NCBI GenBank assembly: GCA_002316015.1
Contig: DCCS01000038.1
Coordinates: forward strand, 130,803 to 194,802
From: Prevotellaceae bacterium UBA1075
Lineage (GTDB): Bacteria; Bacteroidota; Bacteroidia; Bacteroidales; Bacteroidaceae
Direction: 5' to 3'
Length of the DNA stretch: 64,000 nt
In this document: positions 34,876 through 43,760 of the stretch, piece after piece
Numbering within the stretch: position 1 is the first letter of the stretch
Layout of the letters: each line of letters begins with the position of its first letter
Made by a program: the position numbers and the translations under genes
Notes under the pieces: model-generated
Told to the model about the DNA's origin: nothing
The model's input: only the letters and a program-made list of their open reading frames with translations
The model's database searches: none

Positions 34876-36339
34876 ATGAGAACAGGATTTGACAACGGGA
34901 AGTATCAGCGCATACAGTCGGAACACATCAGGGAGCGCATCTCGCGCTTCGACGGGAAACTCTACCTCGAACTGGGCGGGAAACTCTTTGACGACCACCA
35001 TGCCAGCCGTGTGCTGCCGGGGTTCCTGCCCGACAGCAAGTTGCGCATGTTCGGGAAACTGAGTGACAGCATCGAGATAGTCATCGTAATCAGTGCCGCC
35101 GACATCGAGAAGAACAAGACCCGCGCCGACCTGGGCATCACCTACGACGAGGATGTGATACGCCTGCGCGGGGAATTCCAGGGGCGCGGCTTCATGGTGG
35201 GATCTGTGGTCATCACGCATTACAATGGACAGCCAGCGGCGGCGGCCTTCCGCCAGCGCCTGGAGCGCGACGGCATACGCACGTACTGCCATTACCTCAT
35301 CGAGGGCTACCCGCACAACGTGGTCCACATCGCCTCGGACGAGGGATTCGGGAAAAATGACTTCGTGGAGACCACGCGGCCCCTGGTCATCGTTACCGCG
35401 CCAGGACCCGGCAGCGGAAAGATGGCGGTGTGCCTGAGCCAGCTCTACAACGAGAACAAGAGGGGCGTGAGGGCTGGCTATGCCAAGTTCGAGACGTTCC
35501 CCGTATGGAACCTCCCGCTCAATCACCCCGTGAACATCGCCTATGAGGCGGCCACCGCCGACCTCAACGATGTCAACATGATTGACCCCTTCCACCTGGA
35601 GGCATATGGCAGGGTGGCGGTCAACTACAACCGTGACATCGAGATTTATCCAGTGCTCAATGCCCTCTTCGAGGGAATCTATGGCTCCAATCCCTACAAG
35701 TCACCCACTGACATGGGCGTGAACATGGTGGGCTTTTGCATCTGTGACGACTCCGCATGCCGCGAGGCGTCCAAGAACGAGATTGTGCGACGCTATTACG
35801 CCGCCACCAACAAACTGGCCTTGGGGGCGTGCAACGAGGCGGAGATAGGCAAGATACAGCTGCTCTTCAACCAGGCGGGCATCAGCACCGGGTTCCGGCG
35901 CGCCACTACGGCGGCCAAGGAGTGCCGGCGCGAGACAGGGCACACCTCGGCGGCCATCGAGCTGGAGGACGGCACCATCATCACCGCGCATTCCAGTGAG
36001 CTGCTTGGATGCAGCGCGGCCCTGCTGCTCAACGTCACGAAGCATTTGGCCGGAATCGGGCACGAGGTGAAACTCATACCGCAATCCATGATAGAGCCCA
36101 TACAGCACACCAAGGTCAGTTATCTGGGCGGCCACAACCCGCGCTTGCACACCGACGAGGTGCTGGTCGCGCTCTCGGTGCTCTCGCAGAACGACACCAA
36201 CTGCAGGCGCGCGCTTGAGCAGTTGCCCAGGCTGCGTGGATGCCAGGTACACTGCACGGTGATGCTGAGTGATGTGGACCAGAAGATATTCAAGAAACTG
36301 GGCGTGAACATCACCTGCGAGCCCGTGAGAAAAAGGTGA
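34876..36339 (+). CDS. DUF1846 family protein
   Basis: 487 residues, cytoplasmic, no signal peptide. Conserved family stretches include MRTGFDNGKY at the start, LYLELGGKLFDDHHASRVLPG (split here: LYLELGGKL, DHHASRVLPGF), VTAPGPGSGKMAVCLSQLYN, a nucleotide-binding-like loop, and FPVWNLPLNHPVNIAYEAAT. Solved members have a two-domain fold with a phosphate-type site, but no reaction is firmly known. The gene is monocistronic with its own promoter and faces a hairpin shared with the convergent ATP-grasp gene. Confidence 0.9.
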   Translation: MRTGFDNGKYQRIQSEHIRERISRFDGKLYLELGGKLFDDHHASRVLPGFLPDSKLRMFGKLSDSIEIVIVISAADIEKNKTRADLGITYDEDVIRLRGEFQGRGFMVGSVVITHYNGQPAAAAFRQRLERDGIRTYCHYLIEGYPHNVVHIASDEGFGKNDFVETTRPLVIVTAPGPGSGKMAVCLSQLYNENKRGVRAGYAKFETFPVWNLPLNHPVNIAYEAATADLNDVNMIDPFHLEAYGRVAVNYNRDIEIYPVLNALFEGIYGSNPYKSPTDMGVNMVGFCICDDSACREASKNEIVRRYYAATNKLALGACNEAEIGKIQLLFNQAGISTGFRRATTAAKECRRETGHTSAAIELEDGTIITAHSSELLGCSAALLLNVTKHLAGIGHEVKLIPQSMIEPIQHTKVSYLGGHNPRLHTDEVLVALSVLSQNDTNCRRALEQLPRLRGCQVHCTVMLSDVDQKIFKKLGVNITCEPVRKR

Positions 36340-36358
36340 TGGAACAGGTTGGATGAAT

Positions 36359-36401
36359 GCCTCCTCCCGCACTTCCTGAAAGTGGCTGCGCGGGAGGAGG
36401 C
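36359..36401. terminator. Bidirectional stem-loop between convergent genes
   Basis: GCCTCCTCCCGC (36359-36370) pairs perfectly with 36390-36401 over a 19-nt loop, followed by TTCTTGTTT on the plus strand. It can end both the DUF1846 and the ATP-grasp transcripts. Confidence 0.75.
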
Positions 36402-36412
36402 TTCTTGTTTCC

Positions 36413-37372
36413 CTATCCGAAAGCCTCCACCTCGGCAGAGTAGTGGCCATAGACGTACTCCAGCACCAGACGGCCGTATTTGCCCTGGCTGTGCAGGATG
36501 CTTGCCACACGCCCCATGGTCATGCGCCAGTTGATCTCCACGCACGGGCACAGTCCCTCCCGGCACAGCATCATGTCGATGCCCACGGGGCCCTTGTAGG
36601 CATAGCGTCCCAGTCTCTCCTCCCACCAGCGGCGCACCTCCACCAGGTCGGCGGGGGACACATATTGCGCGAGCCACTGGAACTTCTGCACCTCGGGGGC
36701 CACCCAGTTGCCCAGATAAGCACCTTGCTGGTTGGTATAGAAAAGCGAGAGCCCCTGGTACTCCACGCCTCCGTGGCCATCGCACTCAAACTCCAGCGCA
36801 AAGTCGGCCAGTTTGTCCAGCCACCGCTCCACCACCACGGAACCCTGGCGGGCGAGGATGTTGCGTGTCCATCCTTTCCAGCGTGGGTCGCAGGAGCGCA
36901 TCAGCCCGCGGCCACTGCTGCTCCAGGGAGCCTTGAGCAGGGTTTGGGGCCAGCGTCTCATGGCTTCCTCAACCTCTCGCATGGTGTGGCACAAAGTGCT
37001 CTCGCCCGCCATCCTGTGGGCGAGCAGGCCATCGGTGCGACATTGGGCAAGAGCCTCCACGGCGGTTTGCCTGTGTGAGAGCTGCCGCAGGGAGTCCAGT
37101 TGTGAGGCGGTGGGGAGAAACTTCCCGTCCACACCTGCCTGTCTGAGCTGGTGCGCCAGCGCCGGGCTCCATCCCCACGGGCGTATCTCGTCGCCGTCGT
37201 GCAGCGTGAGCCGCTCCTCGCCGTCCCACACCTTGTCGCCCTCGCCTGCCCACCACAGGGGCAGCCAGTGCAACTCGTCTCTCATCTGGCGGATGGTTGC
37301 GGGAGGCGTGTAGCCCGCTCCGCCATCGGCCAGAGCCATGTCATTTTCGGGGTTGAACACATGTATTTTCAT
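36413..37372 (-). CDS. Uncharacterised ATP-grasp-like protein
   Basis: 319 residues from ATG (MKIHVFNPENDMALADGG). ATP-grasp features are in the second half: LLKAPWSSSGRGL (about 142-154) fits the phosphate-grasping loop, and GPVGIDMML with CVEINWRMTMGR (about 266-290) fits the metal-binding strand where Glu and Asn bind Mg. ATP-grasp enzymes join a carboxylate to an amine or thiol through an acyl-phosphate. The N-terminal third (PENDMALADGGAGYTPP) is a conserved opening I recall only from Bacteroidetes proteins of unknown role. Divergent from the GT2-HIT-SpoIID fusion, with promoters less than 50 bp apart, so a shared pathway is possible. Confidence 0.75.
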   Translation of the reverse strand: MKIHVFNPENDMALADGGAGYTPPATIRQMRDELHWLPLWWAGEGDKVWDGEERLTLHDGDEIRPWGWSPALAHQLRQAGVDGKFLPTASQLDSLRQLSHRQTAVEALAQCRTDGLLAHRMAGESTLCHTMREVEEAMRRWPQTLLKAPWSSSGRGLMRSCDPRWKGWTRNILARQGSVVVERWLDKLADFALEFECDGHGGVEYQGLSLFYTNQQGAYLGNWVAPEVQKFQWLAQYVSPADLVEVRRWWEERLGRYAYKGPVGIDMMLCREGLCPCVEINWRMTMGRVASILHSQGKYGRLVLEYVYGHYSAEVEAFG

Positions 37373-37379
37373 CCAGACA

Positions 37380-37387
37380 CAAAGATA
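37380..37387 (-). promoter_or_regulatory. -7 element of the ATP-grasp gene
   Basis: TATCTTTG on the minus strand, 8 bp before the ATG, fits TAnnTTTG and would give a nearly leaderless mRNA. No -33 element at the expected spacing. Confidence 0.45.
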
Positions 37388-37395
37388 CATATTTA

Positions 37396-37427
37396 TTTGG
37401 CGGGAAGTGTTTTTTCCCGTACTTTTG
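37396..37427 (+). promoter_or_regulatory. Promoter of the GT2-HIT-SpoIID gene
   Basis: TTTG (37396-37399), 20-nt spacer, TACTTTTG (37420-37427), a full consensus match. Transcription should start near 37434, so the ATG at 37435 would be leaderless; the ATG at 37522 is preferred. Confidence 0.78.
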
Positions 37428-37521
37428 TCTGAAAATGCACAGGGGAGCAACCTTCCGGAGACCTGAGGCGCGTCAGCGTGGCCCGGCGGGATGCTGCGCC
37501 CCGCGAAGGAATGGAAGTGAT

Positions 37522-40500
37522 ATGGAACAGAAACGTATAGACTGCTTTGTGCCTTACGAGTCGGACGGCCAGGTGCGGGATACAGTGAGTGAACTCTTGG
37601 CGGACTCCCATGTGGCCGCCGTGCGTTTCCTCAAGAGTGACGGCCCCGGCAGGACTCAGACATTGGAGTGGATGGCCAGTCAGGCCACCGCGCCCTACAT
37701 ATTGTTATACACCAAATACGACCGTCTGCGCATGGGTTATCATGCCCTGCACCGCCTGCTCACGGTGGCCGATGACAGCGGGTCGCTCATGCTCTACGCC
37801 GACCATTATGTGGAGACTCCGCAGGGTGAGTGCAGCCCTATGCCGCTTACCGACTGCCAGCTGGGCAGCGTGAGGGATGACTTCCAGATGGGGTCGCTGC
37901 TGCTCATACGCACCGCCGCTCTGAAGGAGTATGTGGCACAGGAGCACCTGCATCACTACCAGCATGCCGCGCTGTATGACTTCCGCCTGTATGTGAGCAG
38001 GCAGATGCTGCCCGTGCACCTGGATGAGTATCTATACACGGAAGTGGAGCGCGACACACGACTGAGCGGGCAGAAGCAGTTTGACTATGTGGATCCGCGC
38101 AATCGCGCGCGCCAACTGGAGATGGAGCGTGCATGCACCCGTCACCTGCGCGCAGTCAACGCTTATCTGCATGGCGACGAGTATGACGATGTGGACCTTG
38201 GCAAGGGACACTTTGCCGTGGAGGCCACGGTGGTCATCCCGGTGCGCAACCGCGAGCGCACCATCCGGGATGCCATCCGCAGCGTGCTTGGGCAGCAGGC
38301 CAATTTCCCTTTCAACCTCATGGTGGTCGATAACGGGAGCAGTGACGGTACCACGGAGGCCATTGACGAGTTTGCCGGAGACCCGCGTGTGATACACCTC
38401 GTCCCCGACCGTACCGACCTGGGCATAGGCGGATGCTGGAACATGGCAGTCCACGATGAGCGCGTGGGCCGTTTTGTGGTGCAGCTGGACAGCGATGACC
38501 TCTACAGCAGCCCTGCCACCCTGCAGCGCATGGTGGATGCCTTCTATACCGAAGGGGCTGCCATGGTGATAGGCTCCTACCGCATGTGTGACTTCAAACT
38601 CAACACGCTGCCCCCCGGGCTGATAGACCACAAGGAGTGGACAGCACACAATGGCAGGAACAATGCCCTGCGCATCAATGGGCTGGGTGCCCCCCGCGCC
38701 TTCTACACTCCTGTGCTGCGCGAGCAGCAGATACCCAACACCAGCTATGGTGAGGACTATGCCCTGGGGCTGATGATAAGCCGGCGTTACCGCATTGGGC
38801 GCATTTTCGACGAGGTGTACCTGTGCCGCCGGTGGGAAGGCAACAGCGATGCCGCCCTCAGCCAGGACAGGATAAACCGCAACAACACCTACAAGGACCA
38901 CCTGCGCACCCTGGAGATACAGGCGCGCCAGCAACTCAACAGGAGTTGGCGGCACGAGGTGTCGGCTGACGAACTGGATGGTTTTTTCCAACATGAGCTG
39001 CGGGCATGGCCGGAGGCAGCGGAGCGTTACCGGGCTGTGCGGGAGCAAGTACAGACGAGAACGCTGGCTGTAAGCGAGGAGGTGGAACTCGCCGCCCAGT
39101 GGAACCCGGCACGCATGGTGAGCACCGGGGCGAAGGTTGACCGGCAGTCGCTGGCCAAGCGTCCGTGCTTCCTGTGCGAGAAAAACCGCCCCCCCCAGCA
39201 GCACATGCTGATGACGGAGAAGCACTTTGAGGTTCTGGTGAACCCCTTCCCCATCTTGCCCCAGCATTTCACCATCCCCATGCGCCGCCACACCCCGCAG
39301 CGTATCTATCCTAATTTCAGTACGCTGCGCCGAATGGCCTGGAACATGTCCCGCAGTATCGTCTTCTACAATGGGCCTTTGTGCGGCGCCTCGTGCCCCG
39401 ACCACATGCACCTGCAGGCAGGAAGCCGTGGGGTGGTGCCGCTGGAGCGCGACTGGGCCATATACGAGAAGGGGCTCAAGAAGATATATCCCCTGACGGG
39501 AACGCAGAACGCGCGGATGGAGGAGTCGGGCAATGCCGACCCCCGCTGTGGACTGTATCTGCTCGCCACATATGCCTGCCCCGTGATAGTGATACGCAGT
39601 CTGCCCACCGAGGCCGACAGCGAGCTTTGCCTCAGAGTGTACAAGGCACTTCCCACACACGAGGGAGAGATCGAGCCCAGGATGAATGTCGTGTGCTGGA
39701 GGCAGGCCGGGGGCATCGGGCACTCCGACGAGATTGTCACCCTGGTGTTCCCCAGAGCCAAGCACCGGCCAGACTGCTATTATGCACGAGGGGAGGAACA
39801 GCTCCTTGTGAGCCCTGGCGCGCTGGACATGTGCGGACTGCTGGTTACCCCGCGCGAGGAGGACTTTTACCGGATTACCCCAGAGAGGGCGGCATCTATC
39901 CTGCGCGAGGTGACTCTGACACCCGAGGAGGTGGATGATGTGGTGCGGAAAATTACGGATGTGCGGGAAGTCAATCCGGCTGCGGACGCGGGGCGGGCCG
40001 ACTCCCAGGTGGCCTCTGGCGAGGAGCCTGTGGTGCAGGTGGGAATCACGGAGAAACCGTCATTGCGCTTCCGTCTTGACGGCACGTTCAAGGCCAAGGG
40101 GGAACAGGTCAGCGGAGAGCAGTTAGTGGAATGCGTGGACGGATGTGTGAGTTGGCAAGGAGCGCTCTACAGTACAATCTCTTTTGTGCCGCAGAGCAAA
40201 GACAACACATTCAGCCTGGCGGATGTAACCATCGGCAGGGAGTTCCACTGGGAGCGCAGCGAGACGCAGACCTTCGGCGGCACGCTGCGCCTGATAGTGA
40301 ACCGGGACAGCCTGGTGGCCATCAACGACGTGCCGGTGGAGGAATATCTGACCAGCGTCATCAGCAGTGAGATGAAGTCCACTTGCCCTACGGAATACCT
40401 CAAGGCGTCGGCCATAGTGAGCCGCAGCTGGCTGCTCACGCAGATGCACCATCGCCGCCTGGGGGAAGGAAAGCCCCAGCCGCCTGCGCTAAAAAGGACA

Positions 40501-41253
40501 GCGGACAGCCTGGTGCGATGGTATGACAGGCAGGAGCACACCCTCTTTGATGTTTGTGCCGACGACCATTGCCAGCGCTATCAGGGTGTCAGCCGTATCG
40601 GAAACCCTGCGGTGAGCGAGGCCATACGCCAAACTCGCGGTTTGGCGCTTACTTATGGTGGTGAGGTGTGTGACGCGCGTTTTGGCAAGTGCTGTGGCGG
40701 ACGTACCAATGAGTTCCAGTATTGCTGGGACAACCTGCGGGTGCCTTACCTTAGGAGCGTGGAGGACAAGTTCTGTGATGTGCATGACAAGGCTCTCCTT
40801 GCACAAGTGCTCAACGATTATGATTTGGAGACGGCTGACTTCCATGACTGGACGGTGCAGTACACCCAGCGGGAACTGCATGACCTGGTATGCGGCCATC
40901 TGCAGATGGAGATGGGTGACATCCTGGCGCTGGAGCCAGTGGAGGTTGGCCCCGGCGGGCACATCAGCCTGTTGCGCGTGGTGGGACGGGAGCGTGAGAT
41001 GACGGTGGGCAAGGAGTTGGAGATACGCCGCATGCTCAGCCACACCCACCTCAAGAGCAGCGCGTTCACGGTGGAATTGCTCGACGAGTGTGGCGGGATT
41101 CCCCAGCGCGTAGTCCTGCATGGGCACGGATGGGGACATGGAGTGGGTATGTGTCAGATAGGCGCGGCGGCAATGGCCGCCCAGGGCTATGACAGCCATG
41201 ACATCCTCATGCATTATTATACAAATGCAAGTGTTACACGCATTTATGAATAG
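37522..41253 (+). CDS. Three-part fusion: glycosyltransferase family 2, HIT-like DUF4922, SpoIID/LytB domain
   Basis: 1243 residues from ATG (MEQKRIDCFVPYESDGQ), without a signal peptide or membrane segment. Residues 1-200 look like a degenerate glycosyltransferase fold. Residues about 233-480 are a clear GT2 domain (ATVVIPVRNRERTIRDAI, VVDNGSSDGTTEA, LDSDDLY with the metal-binding DxD). About 545-790 is DUF4922, with FLCEKNRPP and CPDHMHLQAG, a HIT-superfamily His triad-like site as in nucleotide phosphorylases or transferases. About 890-1243 is SpoIID-like (VPVEEYLTSVISSEM, SAIVSRSWLL, GHGWGHGVGMCQ). SpoIID domains elsewhere degrade denuded peptidoglycan, so a cytoplasmic GT and HIT part joined to it is odd. 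Its role is unknown; cell-wall glycan metabolism is inference. Confidence 0.85.
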   Translation: MEQKRIDCFVPYESDGQVRDTVSELLADSHVAAVRFLKSDGPGRTQTLEWMASQATAPYILLYTKYDRLRMGYHALHRLLTVADDSGSLMLYADHYVETPQGECSPMPLTDCQLGSVRDDFQMGSLLLIRTAALKEYVAQEHLHHYQHAALYDFRLYVSRQMLPVHLDEYLYTEVERDTRLSGQKQFDYVDPRNRARQLEMERACTRHLRAVNAYLHGDEYDDVDLGKGHFAVEATVVIPVRNRERTIRDAIRSVLGQQANFPFNLMVVDNGSSDGTTEAIDEFAGDPRVIHLVPDRTDLGIGGCWNMAVHDERVGRFVVQLDSDDLYSSPATLQRMVDAFYTEGAAMVIGSYRMCDFKLNTLPPGLIDHKEWTAHNGRNNALRINGLGAPRAFYTPVLREQQIPNTSYGEDYALGLMISRRYRIGRIFDEVYLCRRWEGNSDAALSQDRINRNNTYKDHLRTLEIQARQQLNRSWRHEVSADELDGFFQHELRAWPEAAERYRAVREQVQTRTLAVSEEVELAAQWNPARMVSTGAKVDRQSLAKRPCFLCEKNRPPQQHMLMTEKHFEVLVNPFPILPQHFTIPMRRHTPQRIYPNFSTLRRMAWNMSRSIVFYNGPLCGASCPDHMHLQAGSRGVVPLERDWAIYEKGLKKIYPLTGTQNARMEESGNADPRCGLYLLATYACPVIVIRSLPTEADSELCLRVYKALPTHEGEIEPRMNVVCWRQAGGIGHSDEIVTLVFPRAKHRPDCYYARGEEQLLVSPGALDMCGLLVTPREEDFYRITPERAASILREVTLTPEEVDDVVRKITDVREVNPAADAGRADSQVASGEEPVVQVGITEKPSLRFRLDGTFKAKGEQVSGEQLVECVDGCVSWQGALYSTISFVPQSKDNTFSLADVTIGREFHWERSETQTFGGTLRLIVNRDSLVAINDVPVEEYLTSVISSEMKSTCPTEYLKASAIVSRSWLLTQMHHRRLGEGKPQPPALKRTADSLVRWYDRQEHTLFDVCADDHCQRYQGVSRIGNPAVSEAIRQTRGLALTYGGEVCDARFGKCCGGRTNEFQYCWDNLRVPYLRSVEDKFCDVHDKALLAQVLNDYDLETADFHDWTVQYTQRELHDLVCGHLQMEMGDILALEPVEVGPGGHISLLRVVGREREMTVGKELEIRRMLSHTHLKSSAFTVELLDECGGIPQRVVLHGHGWGHGVGMCQIGAAAMAAQGYDSHDILMHYYTNASVTRIYE

Positions 41254-41457
41254 AGCGGCATATGGGCGGGGGCATGTACAGGTGCGACTGGGGCAGGGAA
41301 GTGGAAGACGGGCAGACGGAAGGGCTTGCTCTTGGATGGCAGGAAGAGCAGCGGGGCAATCGTAGTGCTTCCCCCGCATGTGCTGGAACGGGGAGAATTC
41401 ATTGTCCAACCCAGGAAAATCCTGTGTCACGTCCACGTTCAGAGGCGTGTGCATAAG

Positions 41458-41496
41458 CCAGGGAGAGGAACATCGAGACGATGCTCCTCTCCCTGG
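41458..41496 (-). terminator. Stem-loop 3' of tRNA-Lys
   Basis: CCAGGGAGAGGA (41458-41469) pairs with 41485-41496, with CATCG/CGATG continuing the stem inside. It begins 3 nt after the tRNA 3' end on the minus strand. No T-run; it may serve termination or 3' processing. The 200 bp from here to the SpoIID fusion stop holds no gene I can support. Confidence 0.65.
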
Positions 41497-41499
41497 AAG

Positions 41500-41572
41500 T
41501 AACCCGCTTGGGGTTCGAACCCAAGACCCCTTCATTAAAAGTGAAGTGCTCTACCTACTGAGCTAGCGAGTC
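41500..41572 (-). tRNA. tRNA-Lys (anticodon TTT)
   Basis: 73-nt cloverleaf on the minus strand: acceptor GACTCGC/GCGGGTT (two wobble pairs), D-arm GCTCAGTAGGTAGAGC, anticodon stem CTTCA/TGAAG with loop CTTTTAA (anticodon at 41537-41539), T-arm TTGGG TTCGAAC CCCAA, discriminator A. CCA is not encoded. Preceded by a full consensus promoter and followed by a stem-loop. Confidence 0.95.
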
Positions 41573-41608
41573 AACCTGACAACTGCGCGCGCTGGCGCAA
41601 CAGCGGTG

Positions 41609-41640
41609 CAAAGTTACGTCACTTTTTCCTATATGGCAAA
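41609..41640 (-). promoter_or_regulatory. Promoter of tRNA-Lys
   Basis: Minus-strand TTTG (41640-41637), 20-nt spacer, TAACTTTG (41616-41609), about 37 bp before the mature tRNA 5' end. Confidence 0.8.
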
Positions 41641-41950
41641 CTTTTGTTTGCATATTTTGTGAGGCTTTATCCCATGTGTGGCACCTTCCAGGCTGTGGCG
41701 CATGAATCGCGAGTCCATTGCTCCTGGAGCGGAAAGTAATCGTTGCTGTGATAAAGGAGGTTGGCCTCCTGTAAGTGCAAAATGGGAAACGGCCTCACAA
41801 ACGAGACCGGGCTGCAACAAGACCGTGACAGGACTGCCATGGACACAGCCAGGGGGTGCCTGGTGGCAACGGTATCTCCTGGAGAAGGGAAACGCCTGGG
41901 GTGTATGAAAAAAAGAGAGCGCGAGGGGGAGAAGAACAGGGAATTTTCCC
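41641..41950. other. 310-bp intergenic stretch with local hairpins, no gene supported
   Basis: Between the tRNA-Lys promoter and the phosphoesterase promoter. It contains AGGAGG/CCTCCT (41755-41770), CCAGG/CCTGG (41849-41863) within TGCCA/TGGCA, and the element CTCCTGGAG twice (near 41721 and 41876). It may be an eroded gene or a structured RNA; I could not support either. Confidence 0.35.
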
Positions 41951-41958
41951 TAACTTTG
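41951..41958 (+). promoter_or_regulatory. -7 element of the phosphoesterase gene
   Basis: TAACTTTG matches exactly, 31 bp before the ATG. A -33 TTTG is not evident. Confidence 0.55.
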
Positions 41959-41988
41959 TGTTGTTATTAACGTTAATACATATTCTCT

Positions 41989-43734
41989 ATGGTAAAGTTA
42001 TCTGATGTCCTGACGTGGAATCCGCAGTCCAATGCCATGCGTGCATGTTCAATCCAAAGAATGATTCTACTAGTATGCCTCGTGCTGACTTTGGCACCCG
42101 TCCCCGTCCTGGCAGCATCAATTACCGGCACTATCGCCTGCATGGGAGAGGGCGTGGAGGGCGTGGTGGTGTCCGATGGATACGCTTTCACCACCACGGA
42201 CAAGCAGGGATTCTACACGCTCGACTCCAACAAGAAGTATGGTTACATCTTCTATGTCATCCCATCGGGATATATGCCATTGGCCGGTGAAAACGACTGG
42301 GAGGACAGGCTGTTCGGGGGCTTTTGGCAGACGCTTACCAGTCCCGAGGACAAAGACAAGGACGAGAGACACGATTTTGCCCTACAGCGTGAGGAAAACG
42401 ACAATCATATCATGGTCTTTGCGGCCGACCCGCAATTGGGCAACCGGAAGGACACCAAGGACATGAAAATCTACAAGAAACTGTTCTTGCCCCGCATCAA
42501 GAGGGAGATTGAGGAGGCTGGAAGTACTCCTGTCTACTCCACAGTGTTGGGCGACCTGTCATGGGACAGATACTGGTACGCCAACCATTTCAACATTGCA
42601 GACTACAAGGCATATGTGGTAAAGAACCATAAATCATACAACATGCGGCACTTCTGCGTGATGGGCAACCATGACTACGACCCTGCCACACCATACTCCG
42701 GGGAGACAGACTTACTGGCCTCTGCCTTGTACCGACGGACTGTGGGACCCACTTACTACTCTTACAATATAGGTAAGATACACTATGTGGTGCTGGATGA
42801 CATCATATACGAAAACAAGCCAAGCAAGTCGGGCAAGTATGAGGAAGGTATTGTGGGCACGCGCGACTACAAGGCCGGACTTACCGACGAGCAGCTGGCC
42901 TGGCTGGAAAAGGATCTCTCCTATGTGGATGCGGGTACGCCCGTATTTGTCAGCATGCATGCTCCCGCATGGGCAGAGAATGGACACTTTGAAGTCGTGG
43001 CACAGCTGAAGTACAACAATACCACAGCGCGGCTGTGCCAGATGTTGGGCAAGTTCAGAACCGTGCACATCATGTCGGGACACAGGCACCAGTGCTGCAA
43101 CATGCAACCGGAGCAGTTTCCCAACATCATGGAGCACACTCTGGGTGCGGTGGGAGGCAACCTTTGGTCGTCAAGTGGCTACACAGGACATCCCGTATGC
43201 GTGGATGGCAGCCCTGGCGGCTATCAGACGTTCACCATCAACGGGAAGGACATCTCGTGGCAGTCGCACATCCTGGAAGGTGCTGGTAATGAGCAGATGC
43301 GTGTTATAGATGTCAATACGCTTAAGGAGTTACAGCGCGGTGACAGCACCTGGCAAACCATCCTGAAGACATATCCAGGACGACAGGACTTTTCAAAGAT
43401 GGCCGACAACACGATACTCGTCAACGTATTCAACTACGATAATGAATGGACGGTGAGGGTATATGAGGACGGGAAGGAACTTCCAGTGAGCCGCATCAGG
43501 TGTGAGGACCCTTATGTGACCATGACCTTTGACATACCGATGTTCAAAAAGGAGAAGACATATAGGAAAGGGGACGCGACCAAGTACAACACACACACGT
43601 TCCTCGCTGTGGCAAGTAAACCGGACAGCAAGATAAGGGTGGAGGTTACCGACAGGTTTGGCCGCACATACCATACCACGAAACAGTTCCCTATAGCCTG
43701 CACATTGGAAGCGCTGGCACCTTCGGGCATATGA
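41989..43734 (+). CDS. Secreted calcineurin-like metallophosphoesterase
   Basis: 581 residues. The N-terminal signal (MILLVCLVLTLAPVPVLAA) lies 24 residues in, so the start may be ATG at 42036 or 42060 rather than 41989. An N-terminal beta-sandwich (SITGTIACMGEGVEGVVVSD) precedes the metallophosphatase domain, whose metal ligands are seen in FAADPQLGN, TVLGDLSWD, CVMGNHDYD, FVSMHAP and MSGHRHQC. A C-terminal beta domain follows (about 440-581). This three-part layout is common in Bacteroidetes secreted phosphoesterases that act on phosphate esters outside the cytoplasm. Codon use is more AT-rich than the neighbours. Monocistronic. Confidence 0.9.
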   Translation: MVKLSDVLTWNPQSNAMRACSIQRMILLVCLVLTLAPVPVLAASITGTIACMGEGVEGVVVSDGYAFTTTDKQGFYTLDSNKKYGYIFYVIPSGYMPLAGENDWEDRLFGGFWQTLTSPEDKDKDERHDFALQREENDNHIMVFAADPQLGNRKDTKDMKIYKKLFLPRIKREIEEAGSTPVYSTVLGDLSWDRYWYANHFNIADYKAYVVKNHKSYNMRHFCVMGNHDYDPATPYSGETDLLASALYRRTVGPTYYSYNIGKIHYVVLDDIIYENKPSKSGKYEEGIVGTRDYKAGLTDEQLAWLEKDLSYVDAGTPVFVSMHAPAWAENGHFEVVAQLKYNNTTARLCQMLGKFRTVHIMSGHRHQCCNMQPEQFPNIMEHTLGAVGGNLWSSSGYTGHPVCVDGSPGGYQTFTINGKDISWQSHILEGAGNEQMRVIDVNTLKELQRGDSTWQTILKTYPGRQDFSKMADNTILVNVFNYDNEWTVRVYEDGKELPVSRIRCEDPYVTMTFDIPMFKKEKTYRKGDATKYNTHTFLAVASKPDSKIRVEVTDRFGRTYHTTKQFPIACTLEALAPSGI

Positions 43735-43760
43735 CTAAGTCCAAGGGTGTGTGGACTTAG
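43735..43760 (+). terminator. Stem-loop right after the phosphoesterase stop
   Basis: CTAAGTCCA (43735-43743) pairs with TGGACTTAG (43752-43760) over 8 nt. No T-run. It begins immediately after the stop codon and partly overlaps it. Confidence 0.5.

Noticed and set aside
37435..37521. ATG at 37435 as start of the GT2 fusion
   Set aside because: It would sit at the predicted transcription start, and the 29 extra residues are low-quality sequence (Arg/Gly/Cys-rich).
38032..39765. 577-codon antisense frame over the GT2 fusion (also 25597-27351, 28209-29708 and 61446-63101)
   Set aside because: High-GC third-position shadows of clear genes; no recognisable domains.
41741..41868. Cobalamin riboswitch
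   Set aside because: Only scattered block likeness; the L4 GGTG..CC element is missing, and the next gene's promoter lies downstream of it.
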